Positions 1-12,649 of a stretch of DNA of 45,000 nucleotides are shown here, one piece after another; the stretch's first letter is position 1, and every line of letters begins with the position of its first letter. Location of the stretch: contig JACVTC010000003.1 of assembly GCA_016946835.1 (NCBI GenBank), forward strand, positions 3,287,501 to 3,332,500, read 5' to 3'. A model generated the notes under the pieces. The model did not search any database, had not been told where the DNA came from, and saw only the letters and a list, made by a program, of their open reading frames with translations. Source of the DNA: Neocallimastix lanati (nom. inval.). Its lineage: Eukaryota; Neocallimastigomycota; Neocallimastigomycetes; Neocallimastigales; Neocallimastigaceae. Made by a program: the position numbers and the translations under genes.

Positions 1-1397
1 TTGTATTAGGATAAGAATAATGATTATTTGAGTATTGAGAATTACATTCTGGAGATGTTTGTTCTCCAATACTCATTGGATCTTTGAATAATACCCTTTG
101 TTGATTCATTTGAATTTGATAATTATTATTATTATAACAATTATAATTACTGTATGCGTTTGTATTACTGTTATAATTCATTTCCATTGAAACTTTCTCA
201 ACTGGAGTTAAAAGTCTTTCATTTGTACATGAATTTGGAGTAGTTTGACCAACTGATGGTGTTGGAGTTATGGAAAGGAATGCATTAGAAGATGTATTAT
301 TAATAGATAAAGAATTATCTATTAAATTCTCAACAGACATTGCTTTTGGTTGAGTTGGAAGAATTTCAGTTTGGGTATTATAGATAGAATGATTATCATA
401 TGGAATTTTATTACAATTAATAGTTAATGGTTTTTGTTGTATTAAAGTTTGTTCAACTGGTTGAGAAATAGTAATAGTTGATGGCGAATTAACTTTGGTA
501 AGACTTTCAGTTTTGTTAAACTTTGTTAAGTAGTCATTTATAAAAGTATAATAATTTCTAACATTTAAGTTTAAATTATAATCGATAAGTCTTACAAATT
601 GAACTTCACAAATATTAATTTGTTCCTTAGTAAGGTCTATAAATTTTGTCCATTCAGAATTCCTATTTATATTGATATTTTTTTTTTTTTAATAAAAATT
701 ATTTAGTATTAATATTTCATAAACCAAAAAAATAAAATAAAAATAAATAATAACAGTCAAAATAAATAATTTCTTAACTGTTTAAAATAAAATTCAAGAA
801 AATATAACACTCAGATGATAAACAACTTGTATAATAAATAGTAAATCATATGATATTATATTCAATTGAATCAAAAACATGATAGAGAAAAAAAAATTAT
901 TTTCAAAAAAAAATAATAATAATAATAATATTTCAAATAATAAATATTTACATTATAACACGATCGTTAAAAAATTTTATAGACAAGATTGCAGCTGAAA
1001 CGAATACTTTTTGAATATCTTTTGGTTGATTTATGGTTAAACCTTCTCTTAAACCTAAAATGGCGGTTGGACATTGTCTAATGGCAGTACGGAATCTCTT
1101 TATGTAATACATAATACTATAGAGCATAGGTATTGTTATTCTGGTCTTCAATAAAATATTTTCTATGTAAGTATGAAATTCTTGATGGTTTATTGGATCA
1201 GTACAGTCACTGTATAAACTTTTATAAGTAGTTTCAAGGAAATAGATACAATTATTAATAAGTGAATGATATAAATATTTTATTTCATTCTTATTAAAGG
1301 TTTGAAATTTGAGAGTATTTTCTATTATTTCATCTTTTTCAGCTTCAATTTCATAAGCTGAAGTAGCTAAAGGGATTGAATTATATTCTGGTTCCAT
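1..1397 (-). CDS. PCL/Pho85-type cyclin, C-terminus cut by left window edge
   Basis: Two exons are visible: 952-1397 (Met at 1397) and 1-662, joined across a 289-bp intron (663-951, donor GTAAAT, acceptor TAG) that splits a Met codon; the frame stays open to base 1, giving at least 369 residues. Residues ~62-170 read as a cyclin box of the Pcl1/Pcl2 type: a helix with FHTYIENILLKTRI, then YIKRFR, then KVFVSAAILSIKFFNDR, followed after the junction by SEWTKFIDLTKEQINICE and LIDYNLNL. Cyclins of this family bind and target Pho85/CDK5-like kinases in cell-cycle, polarity and nutrient control. The remaining C-terminus is Asn/Ser/Thr/Gln-rich with several Thr-Pro and Thr-Pro-Thr sites, probably disordered and a possible phosphorylation tail. 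The family call rests on motif layout and spacing; the exact PCL subgroup is inference. Confidence 0.82.
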
Positions 1398-2822
1398 TTT
1401 GTATGTATTTTGTTTTTATAAAAATTGATTTTTAAATTTTTTTTTTTAAGATTCAATTTATTATATAAAAAATATATATATATATTTATATATGTTTTTT
1501 TTTTTTTTTTTCTTTCTTTTACTTAAAATTTTATCTTAATAATATAATTATAATATAATTATTTTATGATTATTTTTTAAAATATATATATATATGTGAC
1601 TATTAAAAAAAAAATGGTTTATTGGTTCATTTAAATATTCCTATATATTAATTTTGATTACAATTTTATTACTAAAGTTATAAGTTTATATATATATATA
1701 TTTAACTAATCTATACCATAGATTATCTTTTGTTTAATATATAATATATTTTTATTTTTATTTTTATTTTAATAATATTTCATATTTAGCACGGGTATAT
1801 ATTTTTTATATTATTTAAATAATTTTCCAATTTTTAAATACACTTCCTTAAAAATAAGGAAAATTGTCTTCTTTTATAGTTAAAATATATATATATATTA
1901 AAAAAAATAAAATAAAATTAAAATTAAAAAATAAATATAAGAAATATTCTATTTTTTTTTTATTTGTTTATTTATTTATTTATTCTATTTATTTATTTAT
2001 TCTATTTATTTATTTATTCTATTTATTTATTCTATTTATTCTATTTATTCTATTTATTCTTTTTTTTATTATTATGTATTATTAATTATTTATTCTTTAT
2101 TTTTTTTTTTAATGAATATTGTATAGTATTCAAAGAATTTTCTTATTTTTTGGAATAAAAAAAATATATAATTCAGCCTCGTATTAAACTTTTCAGTAAA
2201 AATTTTTTTTTATTTTATTTTTATTCTTTTTTTTTTTTAATTATTATGATTATTAATATTATTCTAATTCTAAATATTAATTTTATTCTAATTATTAATT
2301 TTATTCTAATTATTAATTTCATGATAAATATTAATTACATGATAAATATTAATCTATTATTAATATTAATTCTATTATTATTATTACTATTTATTATTAT
2401 TATTATTTATTATTATTATTATTTTTACTATTTATTATTATTTATAATTATTAATTAAAATATATATATTAATATATATAATTTTTTTTTTTTTTGAAAA
2501 ATAAAATCTTTTCTTTAATCATAAAAATAATCAATTTTATTTGTATTAAATTGAAATGAATTGAATTGAATATATTAAGTATATATTATGCTATAGTATT
2601 AATTTTTATTCATTTATAATATAATAATAAAATTAATAATTTAATTTATTACAATAGTTGTAAAATATTGAATATAGTAAACTTTATTTCAATTAAATTA
2701 TATTAATTATATATAATTTATTTATATAATATTAATAAATAATAGATAACAGATAATCATCATATAAATATTAAACATTATATATAAAAAAAAAAAATTA
2801 AATTAAATCCAATTTTATTATT

Positions 2823-2825
<3 letters not shown>

Positions 2826-2894
<69 letters not shown>

Positions 2895-2895
2895 T
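2826..2895. repeat. (TTTA)n microsatellite
   Basis: About 17 uninterrupted copies of a 4-bp unit run directly into the ATT-rich satellite that follows. Confidence 0.9.
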
Positions 2896-2966
2896 TATTA
2901 TCAATTGTTATTATTATTATTATTATTATTATAATTATTAATTTATTATTATTATTATTATTATTA

Positions 2967-3009
<43 letters not shown>

Positions 3010-3037
3010 CAATTATTATTATCAATTGTTATTATTA

Positions 3038-3072
<35 letters not shown>

Positions 3073-3252
3073 CAATTATTATTATTATCAATTGTTATTA
3101 TTATTATTTATTATTATTATTATTATCAATTGTTATTATTATTATTATTATCAATTGTTATTATTTATTATTATTACTGTTACTATCAATTGTTATTATT
3201 ATTTATTATTATTATTGTCAATTGTTATTATTATTATTTATTATTATTATTA

Positions 3253-3288
<36 letters not shown>

Positions 3289-3305
3289 TATTATTATTTA
3301 TTATT
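2896..3305. repeat. ATT satellite punctuated by TCAATTGTT
   Basis: Trinucleotide ATT blocks are interrupted at irregular spacing by a TCAATTGTT or TCAATTATT spacer, recurring roughly nine times. This gives a higher-order satellite rather than a plain microsatellite. It ends with TTTAACTATAACCATTAA, a sequence that recurs near 14340. Confidence 0.8.
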
Positions 3306-4074
3306 TTAACTATAACCATTAATTATTATAAATTATTATTTTTATCCATATTATTCAAGATATGAATTTAAATACACAACATAATTATATAAAGAGGTTC
3401 AGTTCTTGTAAAATGAAAAGCGACGATTTTACCTTACTCTGTGTATACAAAAAAATTATTCATTTATTATTTGTTTTTATTAAAATTTAAATAAAGTATT
3501 AGAAAATTTTATTATTTTTATTACATTTATCATTATTTTATTATTATTATTATTAATATAATTATTATTGTTTATTTTTATTACTTTTATTATTGTAAAA
3601 CTAATCGAAGTTTCTTTTTATATTTATAATTTATAATTATATACAAATTTTTGAAATAATATAAAATGTAAAAAATTATATATAAAAAATTATATAATAA
3701 AAAGATGACAGATAATAAAGAATTTCAGTTAAATATTTTTAACCTGTATTGTACTAATAACATACAGAATTTGAATAGATAAAGGGACATTTTACGAAAT
3801 GGTTGTATATTCTTTTTTTCTTATTTATTTATTATGTTCCATATCATATAAAAAAAAAATTCTTGCTATCTTATTCATTCCTATTATTTTGAGGGTTCAT
3901 TTCCTAAATTTTACGCTTTTCAGGGTGGTTAAATTTATAAATAAGCCCTTAATTTATTAATAAAATTAATAGAATGGTAGAAAATCTTTTTTTCTAAAAA
4001 AAAAAAATAATAATACTAAAAATAAAAATTATAAAATAGTAAAAATTATTTATATCTATTTCTTGAGGTTAAAG

Positions 4075-4087
4075 GCGGTACACCGGA
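4075..4087. repeat. direct repeat, copy 1 (GCGGTACACCGGA)
   Basis: A 13-bp perfect direct repeat of the sequence at 4534-4546, directly followed by the A tract. A GC-rich 13-mer is not expected by chance in this DNA. It is either a target-site duplication or a second, truncated head of the element. Confidence 0.85.
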
Positions 4088-4491
4088 AAAAAAAAAAAAA
4101 AAAAAAAAAACATAGACTTGCACATATGGGTACCCATCTCCCATATGGCCATACAGTTATTAATTAACTGTAAGGTGATGAGTTATTGGCATACTGTATC
4201 AGCTTCGCCGCTCTCAATCGTCGTTACACACTGCCCGGAGATGCATTCCTAACGTTCCTACATATATCTCTAATGACCACGAGCATCAGAACGGAACCAT
4301 TAACTCCTCCCTAGTGGGTGTAATCATTGGCGATTGGAAATTTTACAATCATCAAGGTCTATGCTTCAATTCAAAGCGTAGTATCAGGGTTGGGTGAAAT
4401 AATCATCTGAGGGAAAGCCTTATGAACATCACGTGTGGTCTCATGATATCCCAGGATAGAAACCTCATCCGATTATTTGGTGCCATGCCGA

Positions 4492-4502
4492 GGATTCGAA
4501 CC
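4492..4502 (-). promoter_or_regulatory. Pol III B box (tRNA T-arm) in the 4.1-4.5 kb element
   Basis: The minus-strand sequence GGTTCGAATCC is an exact match to the eukaryotic B-box consensus GGTTCGANNCC. It lies about 30-40 nt downstream of an A-box-like segment (plus ~4523-4541), the spacing found in tRNA genes. Confidence 0.75.
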
Positions 4503-4533
4503 CCGCCCTCTACAGTGACCTGTATCGTCCTAA

Positions 4534-4546
4534 GCGGTACACCGGA
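4534..4546. repeat. direct repeat, copy 2 (GCGGTACACCGGA)
   Basis: Matches the repeat at 4075-4087 exactly. On the minus strand it forms the 5' end of the tRNA-like head, overlapping the A-box-like region. Confidence 0.85.
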
Positions 4547-5285
4547 AGTAAAAAAAATATATATATATATATATTAAATATTTTATTATTATATTATTAT
4601 TATTATTATTTGTTATTATTATTATTATTATTAGTTATTTGTGTAATTAGTTATTATTATTACTATTAGTTATTAGTATAATTAGTTATTATTTATTATT
4701 CGCATATTTAACTTTATCCTAATAGAATAACAAACAAATTAGTAAATAAATAAATAAATAATTTTATATAAAAAATACAAGATGATATATTTATCATATA
4801 TAAGAATATATTGTTATATATATTATCTTTTTTTTTTCTATTTATGATAATCATTTATAAATTTATAATACACAAAATAGTTTTATTTATTTAGTCTTTA
4901 ATTAATTATACATTTACTAATTATAATATTTATTTATATTTATTTATATTTGTATTTATATATTCATTTATTTAGTAAATTAATTAAAAATATTGTGTAA
5001 CGGATAATAAATATATATTATACAAAAAAAAAAAATTAAAATAAAAAATTATAATAGAAAAGAAGACCCTCTTTTTGTTACAATTTGAACATTTTATTAT
5101 TAGGATTAGGATAAAAAATAAATTCTTGCTCAAGTTCATAGATACTAGATAAGAAGAAATAGCAAAAAAAAACAAATAAATGACAGTAATATATGTAAAT
5201 AGAATTTAAAATTAATTAATTAAATAAAAAAAATCTATTGATAATTCCTTACCGCATAATGAAATTCGAATTTATATTAGAAGTT

Positions 5286-5330
5286 AGAAAATTTTCTGAA
5301 GTTTTATTGATTTTATTCAGAAAATTTTCT
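5286..5330. repeat. inverted repeat, 15-bp arms
   Basis: Arms 5286-5300 and 5316-5330 are perfect reverse complements (AGAAAATTTTCTGAA) around a 15-nt spacer. Each arm also contains a 12-bp palindrome, so alternative cruciforms are possible. Confidence 0.8.
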
Positions 5331-5829
5331 TAAGGTATCTATTCCTTTTAGATAATTTTTATAAAAATATCTATAGAACAATTTCTATATTAATTATTTT
5401 ATTATTATTATTATTATTAATTATTTTATTAATATTATTATTTATATTTATTATATATTTTATTAATATTATTTATATTTATTATATATTTTATTATTAT
5501 TTATTATTTATTAATTTTTACATTTTACACAAGTAAATTTTGAAAAAATTATATTAATATTCATTTTAAATATATTATATATATTAGTAAATATATTAAT
5601 ATATTATATATTAATATATTAAATTATATAAAGAAAATAAAATATCAATATATTAATAATATATTAATAATATATGAGTATAAGTTAAACCTTTGAAATT
5701 AAAATGTGAATTAAAAAAAAAATTTTTTTTTTTTAGTCTTGATGTTAAAATATCAATTTTATTTTACTTTATTTTAACTATTTTAAAATATTTATGTTTG
5801 GGCATTCCTATTCCAAAAGTAAAAAAAAA

Positions 5830-6128
5830 ATTATAATAATAATAATAATTATAATAATAATAATAATGATAATAATAATAATAATGATAATTATAATAAT
5901 AATAATAATAATTATAATTATAATTATAATAATAATAATAATTATAATAATAATAATAATTATAATAATAATAATAATAATAATAACAGCAATAATAATA
6001 ATAATAATAATAATAATTATAATAATAATAATAATGATAATAATAATAATAATGATAATTATAATAATAATAATAATAATTATAATTATAATTATAATAA
6101 TAATAATAATAATTATAATAATAATAAT
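5830..6128. repeat. AAT/ATT microsatellite with a 168-bp internal duplication
   Basis: The imperfections in this repeat (positions of GAT and of ATTATAATTATAATT interruptions) recur with an offset of 168 bp; for example AATGATAAT at about 5866 and again at about 6034. This implies a block duplication of an already interrupted repeat. Confidence 0.8.
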
Positions 6129-6765
6129 TTTATCACCACAAAAAAACTATCAAGTGATATGTTTGATGATTGTATGAAAAATTTTGGAAATTATTAATAA
6201 TAGAAAAAAGAATTTTTTTTTTTTTTTAATTTTTTGGAAGTCAAATAGGAAAATTTAAATTTATGAGTTGAAAAAAGAAAGAAGAAAAAAGAAAGAAAGA
6301 GATTTCGTATAGAAATTAGTAGAATTAAAAAAAAAATTATTAAAAATTATTTATTATGTTTTTTTTTCAAACTTTTTAAAGAAAAAAAAAGAGAAAAGAG
6401 AGTTCATACAGAAAATAGTAGAATCATAGAACAAATCTTATAGACTTTAATTTTTTTTTTTTTACTTTTAAATTAAAAAATGCATAAAGAAAAATAAGAA
6501 AAGAATATTTCTTTTAGTATTAAACACAGAAAAAAAATGAATTAAATAATGATAATATTATAATATTATGATCTCTTTTTTTTTTTTGTTTGTTTGTTTG
6601 TTTGCTTATTTTTATTTTTTAAATATAATATTAAAATGATTATTCTTATAGATAGCAGTAATTTTGACATAATATAATTATTAAGGAAGATTATGAAATT
6701 CAAATCATTTCATATATAGACAAATAGACAAATAAAAATAATTATGTAATTAATATTAATTTTTA

Positions 6766-7035
6766 TTATTATTTATTATTTATTATTTATTATTTATTAT
6801 TTATTATTTAATTATTTATTATTTATTATTTATTATTTATTATTCAATTATTTATTATTTATTACTTATTATTTATTAAATTATTTATTATTTATTATTT
6901 ATTATTAATTATTTATTTATTATTTATTTATTATTTATTATTTATTATTTATTTATTATTTATTATTAATTATTATTTATTTATTATTTATTATTTATTA
7001 TTTATTTATTATTTATTTATTTATTATTAATTATT
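6766..7035. repeat. (TTATTTA)n-type degenerate satellite
   Basis: About 270 bp of repeated TTATTTATTA units (mostly 7 bp), with slips to TTTA and occasional AATTATT interruptions. Confidence 0.8.
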
Positions 7036-8220
7036 ATAAAAATTGACTATGGTAAAGATTGAATTATTAAGCATAGTTGTTTGTGGCAAACACCTTCAAT
7101 TTTATTTATACTATAATATTATGCTTTGGTAATTGTTTCATCAATAATAAATTTTATATTTGTAATTATTATTTTTTGTTATAATCTTTTTACTAATAAG
7201 AATATTTTAATATTTAATTTCAAACATTGGTTTATTCCATTAATGATTGGCTTATTTTTCACATAATTAAATTTTTTTTTTTTTTAAAATTTTAATTTTA
7301 TTATACATTATTAACTTTTTTTTTTTTTAAACTCCTTGGTCTGCCATCTCTTACTATCATACTTTTTTACCAAATTACTGCCTATAGGTCAAATCATTTG
7401 ACTTGCCATTTTATTTTTAATAAAAAATTTTTTATTACCAATTTTCTTATTGGCATTTCAAATTTAAAAAAGTATAAAAAAAAATAGTTAAAATATGGTT
7501 AATTCTTTATTATTACATAATACTAATTAATAAAAAATAATATATATTTTATAAATAAATAATATAAAATATTATATGACCTATTAATATTTTATATATT
7601 TTTAATATATAATAACATTTATATCATTTGTATTTTATTAACTTTTGAAATATATTAAAGAAATAATTATTTTATGATGTTCATATTATATTGAAATAAC
7701 TTTATTTTTAATAGTTTAAATTAAATAATTTTAATTTAAATTAAACCTCCTAAAAATAATAAATTAAATATAATAAATTACTATCAACTTTAATTAATAA
7801 TATTTATGAACAAATTATGAATAATAAAAATAATAAATATCAATATTTAAAATTTTAATTTTAAATTTATTCTTTTGATTATTTATTTATACTTTATAAT
7901 ATATTTAAGGTTAATTAAATTATTCATGAAAAAATGATATTTTATTAAAAGTACGGACTTATCAACTGAACTACCAAATTTAGTATTAATAACTTTAATT
8001 ACATATGGAAATTTTATATATTAAAATATTTAAATAATTTTAATAAAATTATAAATTAGAGTTATATATAATATATAATTAATATTAAATATGAAATTAA
8101 TATTAATAATTATGATGTATCATATTAAATCAGAATTACTATTGGTTCATTAGTTCGTAGTATATATTAAATATGATATAAAATAATACTAATGTTATTT
8201 TAGTGATACATATTAATATG

Positions 8221-8337
8221 AATTTATCATATATTAATAATACAAATATAATAAATGAAAATTTATCATATATTAATAATACAAATATAATAAATGAAAA
8301 TTTATCATATATTAATAATACAAATATAATAAATGAA
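8221..8337. repeat. 39-bp tandem repeat, three copies
   Basis: Copies start at 8221, 8260 and 8299 with a constant 39-bp period and essentially no divergence, so the array is recent. The unit includes TTTATCATATATTAATAATA and ends in AATAAATGAA. It encodes no conserved frame. Confidence 0.88.
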
Positions 8338-8803
8338 ACTAAATAAATGATTTAAATATTATTTACCAACAAATATCAAAATAACACAGAAAAACATTTT
8401 ACTAATGTGATTTGATCCACCAATAAAAATACATCAATTTAATCATGTATTATAAGATGATGTACATTTTTATTTTTATTTTTTATTTTATAAAAATAAA
8501 TAATTCAGATACTAAAGCTAATATTGATATTATTTAATAATTAAAAGTTATATATATAATTATTATATTAAGAATTATCTAATAAAATTAAATATATTTT
8601 ATGAATTCATAATAAATATATTATCTATGATTATTATTAAATCTTTTTTATTTAATCCCATATTATTAATATTTATATTAAAATTTATATAAAAATTGAA
8701 AAAGGATTTTATAAAAAAAAAAATTAAAATGAAAGTATTTATGAAAAAAAAACTAATAATAATAAATAACTGTATCAAATTAAATGAATCAATAAAGCTA
8801 TAA

Positions 8804-8849
<46 letters not shown>

Positions 8850-9597
8850 AAATATAAATTATAATTATAAAAAAAAGGAATATTACTAAATATTATATTT
8901 TTTTTGGCAGTTTCAAACCTTTTTTATTAGTATATTATAAAGGGTTAATATTTTATTGTTAGAATAAATAAGAAATTTACCAAGAAAATAATAATAATCA
9001 ATCATAAATAATAAATAATAATAAATACTAAAAAGTTAAAAATAAAATAAAAAGAATTATAAATAATTTGTAATAATGAATAATAAATAAGAAAATACCA
9101 AGAAAAAGTATTAATGATAAAATAATATTTTTAATAATGACACAACTAAAATATATTTAAATTATTAATACTTTCAATAGGTTTAATAGTTTTTTTTTTT
9201 TTTTTAAACGATGTTGTATAGAAAATTGAATTCCTAAAATAGAAATATTAATAAAAGTAAAGTCATTTTAAATGGATTAAAGAGGTTTCAAAATGAATAA
9301 AAAAAGGCTTTTACCTATATTCGACCTCTTTTACTTTAATAGTCAATTGCCGTCAATTTATAACTTTTTGTTATTTTTTGCAATTAACACTTATTACTAA
9401 ATAATTTATTATTGGCTGTTTCAATTAGATTAATAGACCATAAAAAAAAAAAATAAAATTAAAATAAAATTATAAAATTAAAAAAAGAAAGAAAAGTCTT
9501 TTCTATGATTTAATTATAGAAGTATAGATGGATTCTATTTCTTTGTATTTTATTAAACTATTAATATTTTATTTATGAAAGAGTTAAACTTTTTTTT

Positions 9598-9885
9598 TTT
9601 ATTATTTATTATTTATTATTTATTATTTATTAATAAATACTCTTTTTATTACTCTATTATTTATTATTTATTATTTATTATTTATTAATAAATACTCTTT
9701 TTATTATTATTTATTATTTATTATTTATTAATAAATACTCTTTTTATTACTCTATTATTTATTATTTATTATTTATTAATAAATACTCTTTTTATTACTC
9801 TATTATTTATTATTTATTATTTATTAATAAATACTCTTTTTATTACTCTATTATTTATTATTTATTATTTATTAATAAATAATAA
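9598..9885. repeat. 48-bp minisatellite, about six copies
   Basis: The landmark AATAAATACTCTTTTTATTA recurs at about 9632, 9687, 9730, 9778 and 9826, with a terminal partial copy at 9874. Spacings are 55, 43, 48, 48 and 48 bp. The last three copies are the most regular, which suggests growth from the right side. Confidence 0.88.
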
Positions 9886-11379
9886 ATAATTTTTTTTTTT
9901 AAATGTACATAATCAAACTAAAATAAATAATACATTTCAATATAACTTAATAAATTAGCTACTACATTGAATATACAATAAGATAAAAATAATGTTACAA
10001 AATAAATAATGTAATACGTTAATAATTTTATATATATATTATTAATATTATTTTATATATACATTATTAATATTATTTTTTAACAAAGTCATTTTTTTTT
10101 TTTTTTTAAATAATTTTCCAAACAATAGTATATTAATCATATATATATGATAATATAGAAAAAAAAATTCTATATTTAAATATAGGTTTTAAATAAATAT
10201 CATTCCATATTATAAATTATTAATCTTAATGTAAAATTAGTCATAGAATAGGAATACAAAAATTTTTTCTTTTTATTTCTTAACTTATACTATTTTCTTT
10301 ATTTAAAATTTTTTTTATTATATGTAATAAAAAGTTTCATATATAAAATAAAAAAAAAAATGTATAGAAATATTTATTTAAAATAAAAATGATAGAATAT
10401 AGAGTGTAGAAGATTTAAATTTTTAATAAAATAATAATTATAAAATATTATTATAAATAATAAAAGTGTTAAATTGATGTAATTAAAAAATAAAATAAAA
10501 TAATAAAATAATAAGATCATTCGAAAATTTTTTATTTTTTTAAAAAATAGTATTTATTATATAATTATTTATTATTATTAATTATTATAATATTAATATT
10601 CATTATTATTTATATTACTATTATTAATGATGATGATAACCAATATTAAATATAAAATGTTTATCGATTTTATATTGATTTATCATGATTTATTCTTAAA
10701 TAAATTAGGAATTATAATTCAATCAATTTTAAATAGAAATGAATATTGGGTACATATTATGTTGCTATTTTTATTAAATATTCTTTAACTTAAAAAGAAA
10801 AACATACAGAATAAAAAAAAATATTACAAAATATAAAAATTTCAATTTAGAATAATATTTTAATCTTTTAAATTAATGTAATCATAATATATATCTTTTT
10901 TTTTTCCTTATTTGTTTATGATGAAAAGTATTTACACAAAGATATGTATATTTTTACTTAAAAAAAACTTTTTCGTTTTATTATTAATATGACTATTGGC
11001 CTTTATTTTATGTTTAATTAGAAAGGTTTATTACTATAAAAAGAGATAATTAGCAAAAAAAAAAAAAAAAAAAACATTAAATCATAAGAGATTAAGAGAT
11101 TAAAATATTAAATTTAAAAAAAGAAAAATAGAATAATCTATTCATCTTTGTTTAAGATTTTTCGAAAAATAGAAAATTCTATTATTTCTATTATTTGTTA
11201 CATTTAGTTTCTTTTTTTTTTTTTTCATATGATTTGATTTTTTTATATTCTTTTTAATATATTGACTTTTTATATAATAAATTTTATTATATATACATAT
11301 TTTCAAATTAATGAATAAGCTAATAAATATATATATATAAAAAATATATATAATAAATAAATAAGAAATGATAGTAATA

Positions 11380-11610
<231 letters not shown>

Positions 11611-12411
11611 AAAAGAAAAATTTGTTATAAACTATGAAATAAAAAATAGAGTATTCTTTTTATTATTTTAATAACATATACCTTCAGATATACATATATA
11701 CATGTATATATATATTTTAAATATGTGAATATTTTTTTTTTTTTTTTTTAATCTTTCATCTTCAATTCTTTTTTCTTTTTTTTTTTTTTTTTTTTTTGCT
11801 GTTGTATTAATATTTAAAATAAAAAAAAAATAGAATATATATTTTTTTATCTTATTTAATGATAATAAGGAATATTATAAAGGAAAAAAAAAAGTAATAA
11901 TATTATTTGATTATTAATTGCTATAATATCTATTATTAAAAGAGATAAATAATAATAATAGTTTTATCAATAGTATAATATAATAAATAAATAATAATAA
12001 TAATAAATAATGAAAATAATAATTATATAAATAATTAATAAAAAAATTAATGAATTATATTTTCTGGTCTAATATTAAAAAAGGTTAGGAATTGATAAAA
12101 AAAAAAAAAAAAGAAAATTCTTTTTATTAACTATTAATAGCCGCTTTCATTTGATATTTTATTTTATTTTTTATTTTATTTTTTTTTTATTTTTAAATTT
12201 AGTAAAAAAAAAAAAAAAAACTTTTTTTTTATAGAGAGATAATTTATAATCTTAATCATAATTATAATTTCATTACTATTTTGGTCTTATCCGTTTCCAT
12301 TAGCCGTTAACCGTTTTTATTTTGTATAGCATGTATATTTAAGCATTAAAAACAAAAAAGAAAAAAAAAAACAAAAAATAGAAAAAATCTTTCAAATTAA
12401 GAAAAATATTT

Positions 12412-12560
12412 TTTCATTTTCATTTTTTTCATTTTTTTCATTTTTTCATTTTTTCATTTTTTCATTTTCATTTTTTCATTTTTTCATTTTTTCATTTTTT
12501 CATTTTTTCATTTTTTCATTTTTTCATTTTTTCATTTTTTCATTTTCATTTTCTTTTTCT
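12412..12560. repeat. (CATTTTTT)n minisatellite
   Basis: An 8-bp unit CATTTTTT repeats with occasional short CATTTT units, then grades into CTTTTT and a long T tract ending near 12600. One strand is purely pyrimidine apart from regularly spaced A. Confidence 0.85.
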
Positions 12561-12649
12561 TTTTCTTTTTTTTCTTTTTTTTTTTTTTTTTTTTTTTTTT
12601 AAGAGAAAATTATTAATCATAATTTATTTTAGTAATAGTTATGATAATT

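Larger units (their letters stand above)
1398..4074. other. gene-free AT-rich intergenic DNA
   Basis: No supportable gene. The stretch holds the 5' flank of the cyclin gene, poly(T) tracts, TTTA and ATT microsatellites (listed separately) and short TA runs. Open frames here encode only Leu/Tyr/Phe/Ile strings and are microsatellite translations. Slightly more complex patches at about 3390-3450 and 3700-3960 show no splice-linked coding potential. Confidence 0.7.
4075..4546 (-). mobile_element. tRNA-headed SINE-like element or Pol III ncRNA
   Basis: A complex stretch of roughly 40-50% GC by eye sits in near-pure A/T DNA. Read on the minus strand it begins with CCGGTGTACCGCTTAGGAC (A-box-like) and then a stem-loop TACAG-GTCA-CTGTA where an anticodon arm would lie. 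Next comes the B box GGTTCGAATCC (plus 4492-4502) within a perfectly spaced T-arm, CGGGG-TTCGAAT-CCTCG, then GCATGGCACCA like a tRNA acceptor end with CCA. A ~370-nt non-tRNA body follows, ending in a 24-nt T-tract (plus-strand A run 4087-4110) that would terminate Pol III. A 13-bp direct repeat GCGGTACACCGGA flanks the unit at 4075-4087 and 4534-4546. No open frame spans it. It could be a SINE with target-site duplication or a stable Pol III ncRNA gene with a type-2 promoter. No matching 5' acceptor strand is visible, so it is not an intact tRNA gene. Confidence 0.6.

Noticed and set aside
2800-3310. CRISPR-like array
   Set aside because: Spacers and repeats are both low-complexity ATT sequence of irregular length; it is a eukaryotic satellite.
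2967-3365. Leu/Ile/Tyr-rich open frames on the plus strand
   Set aside because: Overlapping frames of an ATT satellite, all three reading open because the unit has no stop; not genes.
3705-3782. 25-codon frame starting MTDNKEFQLN
   Set aside because: Too short, no splice-compatible continuation and no recognisable motif.
4111-4533. SRP RNA, RNase P RNA, 5S rRNA or U6
   Set aside because: None of the conserved motifs that I know for these RNAs could be placed with confidence; left as an unassigned Pol III-type element.
4440-4546. Intact tRNA gene on the minus strand
   Set aside because: T-arm and CCA-like end are present, but the anticodon loop is too short (4 nt) and no 5' strand matches the acceptor GCATGGC.
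5794-6177. Open frame of almost pure isoleucine
   Set aside because: It is an AAT/ATT microsatellite read in the ATA/ATT frame; no complex sequence, homology or splice context.
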